A stretch of DNA of 11,544 nt from an archaeon (GTDB taxonomy: Archaea; Asgardarchaeota; Hermodarchaeia; Hermodarchaeales; Hermodarchaeaceae). The stretch is from assembly GCA_016550405.1 (NCBI GenBank), contig JABXGX010000068.1, positions 1 to 11,544 on the forward strand, given 5' to 3'. Positions 7,115 to 11,544 of the stretch are shown piece after piece (position 1 is the first letter of the stretch; every line of letters begins with the position of its first letter). A program made the position numbers and the translations under genes. The notes under the pieces were generated by a model. That model ran no database searches. It was given only the letters and a program-made list of their open reading frames with translations, and was not told where the DNA came from.

Positions 7115-8268
7115 AAAAAATCTGCGCCATAACTGGTTCGAGAGCAGAATATGGAATAATCAAGATTTTGCTACAAAAAATCCACAAACACCCAAAGTTC
7201 TCTTTATCAATCATTGCCACAGGAGTCCATCTAGATCCAGTTCACGGATTTTCAGTGACTGAAATCAAGGATGACGGGTTCAAAGTGGATTATGAGGTAG
7301 ACATGTTCTTAGAAGAGAGAACCAGAATCTCTTTGGTGAGAGCTTTAGGTTCAGGAATCATTGGAATCGCAGAAGCACTTGAAGAAATCAAACCAGATTT
7401 GGTCATTCTATTTGGTGATAGACCAGAAATCTTGTCTGCGGTTATCGCCTCCATTTATTTACAAATTTTAACCGCCCATATACAAGGAGGAGACCACGCC
7501 GGAGGATATCACATTGATGATTCTAATAGGCTTGCAATTTCAAAATTAGCTCACATTCATTTTCCTGCAATTGAGGAACATAAACAGTATTTACTCAAAA
7601 TTGGTGAAGAGCCTCAGAGAATCCATGTTGTCGGGAGTTTAGGTATAGATGAAATAATACAATTACAAAGTTCGCTCACAGAAGAAATTAAGGAAAAAAT
7701 CGCTAGAAAATATGAGATCAATACCGAAGAACCTTTCATAATTGTCATTAACCATCCAGTCTCTACTGAAATGGAAAAAGCCAGAAGCCAGATGAATTCA
7801 ATCTTAGATGCAATTGAGGGCTTGAAAGTTAAATCATTGGTGATTTATCCTAGTGGTGATCCTGGAAGTGAAGCCATTATTACGGCTTTAGAAGAGCACA
7901 AAACGCGTTGTCCATGGATTTGTTCGTACAAATCTATTCCACGCAAGGATTTTTTGGTTTTAATGCACTTGGCTTCGGCGATAGTGGGCAACTCGAGTGC
8001 GGGAATAATCGAAACAAGCTCTATTGGATTACCAGCAGTGAATATCGGTCACCGTCAAGAAGGCAGAATCAAGCCATCCAATGTTATAAGTGTCGATTAT
8101 AAAACTGAGAGTATAAAGAATGCCATAAAGAAGGCATTGTATGATAAAGAGTTCCGAATGCAAGCAAAAAATACAGAAAACCCCTATGGTGATGGGCATG
8201 CTTCGGATAAGATAATTAAAATCTTGGAAAACTTACAAGACACAAAGCAACTTCTTATCAAATATTAA
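7111..8268 (+). CDS. neuC: Hydrolysing UDP-sugar 2-epimerase (NeuC/LegG family)
   Basis: A 385-residue GT-B-fold epimerase that inverts C2 and releases the nucleotide, giving free ManNAc (NeuC) or 2,4-diacetamido-2,4,6-trideoxymannose (LegG) for the synthase. Visible motifs are TGSRAEYG (8-15), LFGDRPE (100-106), HIQGGDHAGG (123-132) followed by HIDDSNRLAISKLAHIHFPA (134-153), VVGSLGID (173-180), INHPVSTE, YPSGDPGSEA, and the C-terminal nucleotide site VGNSSAGIIETSSIGLPAVN with HRQEGR. The length matches the family. Many NeuC proteins have a catalytic Glu in GGE and a DExxRHA block; here these read GGD and DDSNRLA, a variant that may mark an archaeal subgroup. PseG, the hydrolase of the pseudaminate route, is a different and shorter protein, so its absence argues against pseudaminic acid. 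Translation is coupled to the deacetylase; the hexapeptide acyltransferase follows after 32 bases. Confidence 0.92.
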   Translation: MKKICAITGSRAEYGIIKILLQKIHKHPKFSLSIIATGVHLDPVHGFSVTEIKDDGFKVDYEVDMFLEERTRISLVRALGSGIIGIAEALEEIKPDLVILFGDRPEILSAVIASIYLQILTAHIQGGDHAGGYHIDDSNRLAISKLAHIHFPAIEEHKQYLLKIGEEPQRIHVVGSLGIDEIIQLQSSLTEEIKEKIARKYEINTEEPFIIVINHPVSTEMEKARSQMNSILDAIEGLKVKSLVIYPSGDPGSEAIITALEEHKTRCPWICSYKSIPRKDFLVLMHLASAIVGNSSAGIIETSSIGLPAVNIGHRQEGRIKPSNVISVDYKTESIKNAIKKALYDKEFRMQAKNTENPYGDGHASDKIIKILENLQDTKQLLIKY

Positions 8269-8300
8269 AAATCAATCAAAATCGATAAAAGGTATTCTAA

Positions 8301-8723
8301 ATGTCAGCAAAACGCTTCAAAGATTGGAAACATCCCGAATTCGACGAACGAGGACTCACAAAGTGGAATTGGATGTGTCAACATCACGAAAATCTTGAAC
8401 TTGGAAAGGACACAGACATAGGTGCCTACTCATACATCAACGCAAGATTCACTGTGAAAATTGAAGAAGGCGTCGAAATTGGTTCCCATTGCGCCATCTA
8501 TTCCCATTCAACAATTGATAACAAAAAAGGGAAAGTTGTCATTAAACGCAATGCAAAAATTGGCACACACTCAGTGATAATGCCTGGCGTAACCATCGGA
8601 GAAAACACCATCGTTGGCGCATATAGTTATGTTACCAAGAGCCTGCCGAAGAATGTTGTAGCGTATGGTATTCCGGCTGAAGTGATACGAAAAATCGATG
8701 TTACAGAAAAGCCTGTGGAGTGA
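8301..8723 (+). CDS. Short left-handed beta-helix (hexapeptide-repeat) acetyltransferase
   Basis: A 140-residue protein with hexapeptide repeats from about residue 30 to 125 (for example IGAYSY, VEIGSH, AKIGTH, VTIGENTIVGAYS), ending in the VVAYGIPAEVIRKI cap common to WbbJ/LacA/NodL-type acetyltransferases. His69 in IYSHST is the likely catalytic base. It lacks the N-terminal Rossmann-like domain of NeuD and PglD (usually about 200 residues). Sitting seven bases before the aminotransferase, it probably acetylates the newly made 4-amino group (the LegH step), as similar small enzymes do beside DegT aminotransferases in dTDP- and UDP-amino-sugar clusters. O-acetylation is the alternative. The ATG is preceded by AAAGGT. 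Its TGA stop lies within the ribosome site of the next gene. Confidence 0.85.
   Translation: MSAKRFKDWKHPEFDERGLTKWNWMCQHHENLELGKDTDIGAYSYINARFTVKIEEGVEIGSHCAIYSHSTIDNKKGKVVIKRNAKIGTHSVIMPGVTIGENTIVGAYSYVTKSLPKNVVAYGIPAEVIRKIDVTEKPVE
8717..8723 (+). promoter_or_regulatory. Shine-Dalgarno site supporting a GTG start for the aminotransferase
   Basis: GGAGTGA, overlapping the acetyltransferase stop, sits seven bases before the GTG at 8731. The ATG at 8698 has no ribosome site and would make the genes overlap by 26 bases, so the GTG start is preferred. Confidence 0.65.
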
Positions 8724-8730
8724 GTTTGTT

Positions 8731-9855
8731 GTGAATATTCCACTCTTCAAGATACATTGGAATGAGGAAGACATCAAATTAATTGAAAAAGTCATTCGCT
8801 CGGGTCGATCGTGGTGTATTGGCGATGAGATTGAGGAGCTTGAGAAGAGAATTGCTGAGTATTTAGGTCTGAAATATTGTATACTTCTCAATTCTGGTGG
8901 TTCAGCTTTACATGCATTGATGGAAGCCTATGGTTTCTCAAAGGGGAATGAGGTGATTGTGCCTTCATTTTCCTTTATCGCGACCGCCTTTGCTCCACTT
9001 TATGTGGGAGCTAAGCCTGTTTTCGCTGATATAGAAGACCAGACCTTTGGGCTCGACGTGGAAGATGTAAAGCAAAGAATCACTCCAGACACAAAAGCAA
9101 TTATCCCAATTCATTACGGGGGAATGCCCTGCCAGATTAAGGTGCTCAGAGACTTTGCATTAGATAACAATCTTATTCTCATTGAAGATGCGGCTGAAGC
9201 GTTTGGTGCAAGCATTCGAAACCAATTAGTGGGAACTTTTGGTGATTCAGCAATTTTCAGTTTTTGCCAGAATAAAATTTTCACGACCGGTGAAGGGGGG
9301 GCAGTAGTTACTGATAACCACGATTTAATGGAGCAAGTTCGGTTGTACAGATCATATGGACGAATTTCAGCGGGTGATTATTTCTCAAGTAGCGGTGATA
9401 TTGATTATGTTGAAATCGGTCATAATCAGCGTATGTCAACGATTCTTGCGGCTCTCGGAATTTCCCAACTGAAACGAGTGAACAAATTAATTCAAATGAG
9501 AGTGAGGAATGCTCAGTTTTTGACCAAACACCTTGGAGAGATTGAAGAAGTTATTCCCCCAAAACCTCCGAGCAATGAATTTCTTTGTGTCTATCAGATG
9601 TATACGATTCGAGTGAGGCAGGGGTTGAAGAAACGCAATGGGCTAATCCAGCATTTACAAAAGAAAGGCATAAGTTCAAAGGTGTATTTCGATCCAATTC
9701 ACAGGTACTCAATATTCAAGAAATTAGGATATGGATCGGTGAATTTACCTATCACTGAGCAGCTTGCATCAGAAGTGTTATCTCTCCCAATTTATCCGCA
9801 TATGACGGATGAAGAACTCAACTATATTGTAAAAACTGTATCCGAGTTCTTCTAA
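8731..9855 (+). CDS. PLP-dependent sugar aminotransferase, DegT/DnrJ/EryC1/StrS family (proposed LegC/PglE role)
   Basis: From the GTG this is 374 residues, normal for the family; the N-terminus then reads VNIPLFKIHW, as in relatives, while the upstream ATG (8698) would add eleven unlikely residues. The enzyme transfers an amino group from glutamate to a 4-keto sugar nucleotide. Motifs in the 374-residue numbering are NSGGSALHAL (54-63), VPSFSFIATA (78-87), the cofactor block EDAAEAFGAS (152-161) with Asp153 for the pyridine nitrogen, and FSFCQNKIFTTGEGGAVVTD (176-195) with Lys182 as the Schiff-base lysine. The later GHNQRMSTILAALGISQL matches the family's GxNyRM block, with Gln in place of the common aromatic residue. 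It follows the hexapeptide acetyltransferase directly, the usual pairing for making 4-acetamido sugars. Using the product of the SMK dehydratase is inferred. A 106-base gap follows. Confidence 0.9.
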   Translation: MNIPLFKIHWNEEDIKLIEKVIRSGRSWCIGDEIEELEKRIAEYLGLKYCILLNSGGSALHALMEAYGFSKGNEVIVPSFSFIATAFAPLYVGAKPVFADIEDQTFGLDVEDVKQRITPDTKAIIPIHYGGMPCQIKVLRDFALDNNLILIEDAAEAFGASIRNQLVGTFGDSAIFSFCQNKIFTTGEGGAVVTDNHDLMEQVRLYRSYGRISAGDYFSSSGDIDYVEIGHNQRMSTILAALGISQLKRVNKLIQMRVRNAQFLTKHLGEIEEVIPPKPPSNEFLCVYQMYTIRVRQGLKKRNGLIQHLQKKGISSKVYFDPIHRYSIFKKLGYGSVNLPITEQLASEVLSLPIYPHMTDEELNYIVKTVSEFF

Positions 9856-9961
9856 GCCTTTCACCGTTACAAAAAGATTGATAGGCGAGACTTTTCAAAA
9901 TGGAACTTCAAATCTTAGACAGCCATTGTATCAAGTAATGTAACAAATCGGTGATAAACGA

Positions 9962-11521
9962 ATGCCTGAAGAATCGAAGGATCCTGAATTGGCAAAAATC
10001 TATGCACGATCCACATCCATCAGCTGGATACGGATCATCCTTGTTCGTTTAGTACAGCTTGTCTACATTTTCTTCATCGCTCGCTGGTTGTTACCAGCTG
10101 AGTACGGTTATGTTCAAATCTTTGCACTAGGACTTTCGTTTATTGGTTCGATTTTAACACCGTGGATTGGGTGGACCTTACAACAAAGAGCACTCTCTGA
10201 AAAGGATTCTGAAGAAGCTGAAAAGATTATCCACAGGTTAACCCTGTATGGTATACTCGTTACCGCCTTGTTTGCTCCAACCTCAGCAGTTATTTACCTA
10301 CTCACTGTTTCAATTCCAATTTGGTCTTTAGATGCAATAATTTTCGTTGTTACAGTTGTGGTGTTTAGTCTTTTCCCTCTTTTCCAATACATCTATCAGT
10401 CATATCTAAAAATCGAATTAAGCCTCGTCTTTGTTGCGTTTCAAACAATTTTGAATTTTATATTTCCACTTTTCTTCTATTTCTTCACATTAAATATAAC
10501 TTCGATTTTCATTGGATGGCTGTTGGCAGATTTACTCATTTTAGTAGTCATGATAGCGCGAAGCGACCTGAAATGGTCCCGTTCATTTTTCAAACTAACG
10601 TGGCCATCGAAAGCTTTGACGATTTTTGCACTTCCAGTATTCTTCAACTTTCTATTTCGATCATTACGTTCATTTATTGATCGATATATCATACTGCTTT
10701 TTTTCACGCTAACTGACCTAGCGAATTACCACCTAGTAACAAGGATTACCAGCATTGCTCAAGAGGCAATTTTGACATTTCTAATTCCCTTTATTCCGAT
10801 CATGACAATGGTTTTCCAACAACGCTCTTCAAGGACAGGTGTTGCACTTGGGGTTACAACGAAAATACTCTCATTAGCAATCTTCTTCGTTGCCCCGATT
10901 CTAGCTTTCGCTGGTCTTCCTCTAATTGGTTTAATCTTAGGCGAAGCGTATATACTCCCAGGGAACCAATTGCTCCTCTCTATAGCCACAGTAACTATGG
11001 TGCTTTTTGCATTTACGGCTTTAATGGGAAATATTCGGGGGGCTAAAGGAGAGACGTACAAGATGTTAGCGTTTCAAATTAGTTACGTATTAGGATTTTC
11101 GATTTTTCTAATTGCGTTCTTTGTGTTGGGTTGGGTTCAAACGCTTCAAGTCTTTGGAGTCGCTCTTGCGATGATGCTCGGTTATTTCTTAGCTTTTTGC
11201 TTTGTTACATGGCAAACCCCTGAGATGAAGCTTCTCGGAAAGAAATCAATTGTTCAATTGGCAAGCATAGGAGTGGTACAGACAATTATTGTATTCGTGT
11301 TGGCGATATGGTTTGCTCCACTCGATATTTTTGATACACTCATGATAACAGGAATTTCATTTCTCACATTGGTTTTATTTTCAGCATTATTCTCTACTTT
11401 TACCGAAGATGAGATGACCATTGTTTCACGAGTTTCTAAAAAGCGATTAGATCCAGTGATTCGTATTTATCGAAAAATTGGAATCTGGGAACCGAAACAG
11501 GAATCAAGCCCTTCTAAATGA
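9962..11521 (+). CDS. Polysaccharide/lipid-linked oligosaccharide flippase (Wzx/RfbX, MATE-like)
   Basis: A 519-residue integral membrane protein with about 14 hydrophobic segments, near residues 24-40, 52-70, 94-118, 124-146, 152-175, 179-199, 219-257 (one or two helices), 265-285, 303-327, 337-356, 367-390, 394-416, 429-450 and 457-480. The N-terminus carries the family-like pattern ending in FFIARWLLPAEYGYVQIFAL, typical of polysaccharide export proteins of the MOP superfamily. It presumably moves a lipid-linked glycan containing the nonulosonic acid across the cytoplasmic membrane. The tail after residue 481 is hydrophilic and charged. The ATG has a modest ribosome site (CGGTGA at 9948-9953). 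It lies 106 bases after the aminotransferase in the same direction, so it may share the transcript or have its own promoter. Only 23 T-rich bases follow it. Confidence 0.88.
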   Translation: MPEESKDPELAKIYARSTSISWIRIILVRLVQLVYIFFIARWLLPAEYGYVQIFALGLSFIGSILTPWIGWTLQQRALSEKDSEEAEKIIHRLTLYGILVTALFAPTSAVIYLLTVSIPIWSLDAIIFVVTVVVFSLFPLFQYIYQSYLKIELSLVFVAFQTILNFIFPLFFYFFTLNITSIFIGWLLADLLILVVMIARSDLKWSRSFFKLTWPSKALTIFALPVFFNFLFRSLRSFIDRYIILLFFTLTDLANYHLVTRITSIAQEAILTFLIPFIPIMTMVFQQRSSRTGVALGVTTKILSLAIFFVAPILAFAGLPLIGLILGEAYILPGNQLLLSIATVTMVLFAFTALMGNIRGAKGETYKMLAFQISYVLGFSIFLIAFFVLGWVQTLQVFGVALAMMLGYFLAFCFVTWQTPEMKLLGKKSIVQLASIGVVQTIIVFVLAIWFAPLDIFDTLMITGISFLTLVLFSALFSTFTEDEMTIVSRVSKKRLDPVIRIYRKIGIWEPKQESSPSK

Positions 11522-11544
11522 TAAGATTGTGTATTTCTTTGTCA

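Noticed and set aside
8698..8730. ATG at 8698 as the start of the aminotransferase
   Set aside because: It has no ribosome site, lies inside the preceding gene and adds eleven residues not typical of the family. The GTG at 8731 follows GGAGTGA with good spacing.
8571..8891. 106-codon minus-strand frame across the acetyltransferase/aminotransferase junction
   Set aside because: Both + strand genes here carry strong conserved motifs. The minus frame has a low-information translation and no ribosome site was noted.
9856..9961. Promoter or small gene in the gap before the flippase
   Set aside because: No convincing TATA box, repeat or short coding frame with a ribosome site was seen. Only a modest CGGTGA precedes the flippase start.

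Overview
This window is a glycan-biosynthesis locus for a nonulosonic (sialic-acid-like) sugar, read almost entirely from the + strand. The best fit is a legionaminic-acid-type pathway. Ten protein genes fill nearly the whole window; one runs off the left edge and one lies on the - strand. No RNA gene, CRISPR array, insertion sequence or integrase was seen.

Organism: AT-rich DNA (roughly 40% GC by eye), frequent GTG and TTG starts, GGAG/GAGGTG ribosome sites, and TATA-like TTTAAA boxes about 40 to 60 bases before the genes at the two most promoter-like gaps. Together with the style of the NeuC and flippase proteins this leans towards an archaeon, possibly of the Asgard or a related uncultured group. 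No single feature proves it, and an AT-rich bacterium is not excluded.

Layout: (1-714) C-terminal two thirds of an N-acetyl sugar amidotransferase. (754-2439, minus) a GT-B-like glycosyltransferase with a membrane segment. (2440-2569) a divergent intergenic region with a likely promoter. (2570-6355) a nucleotide-sugar dehydratase with an SMK-type active site, a CMP-nonulosonate cytidylyltransferase (NeuA/LegF), a nonulosonate synthase (NeuB/LegI) and a two-domain GNAT acyltransferase. (6446-9855) a PIG-L sugar deacetylase, a hydrolysing UDP-sugar 2-epimerase (NeuC/LegG), a short hexapeptide-repeat acyltransferase and a DegT-family PLP aminotransferase. (9962-11521) a Wzx/MATE-like polysaccharide flippase.

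How they may work together (inference): the dehydratase makes a 4-keto-6-deoxy-HexNAc nucleotide, the aminotransferase adds a 4-amino group, the hexapeptide enzyme N-acetylates it, NeuC epimerises C2 and releases the nucleotide, NeuB condenses the free sugar with PEP, and NeuA makes the CMP-activated donor. This covers all six steps of the legionaminic pathway (LegB, C, H, G, I, F). The deacetylase, GNAT and amidotransferase are extra. They suggest the N-acyl groups are altered, by acyl exchange or amidination, giving an unusual nonulosonic acid. The glycosyltransferase and flippase would then use it in a lipid-linked or surface glycan.
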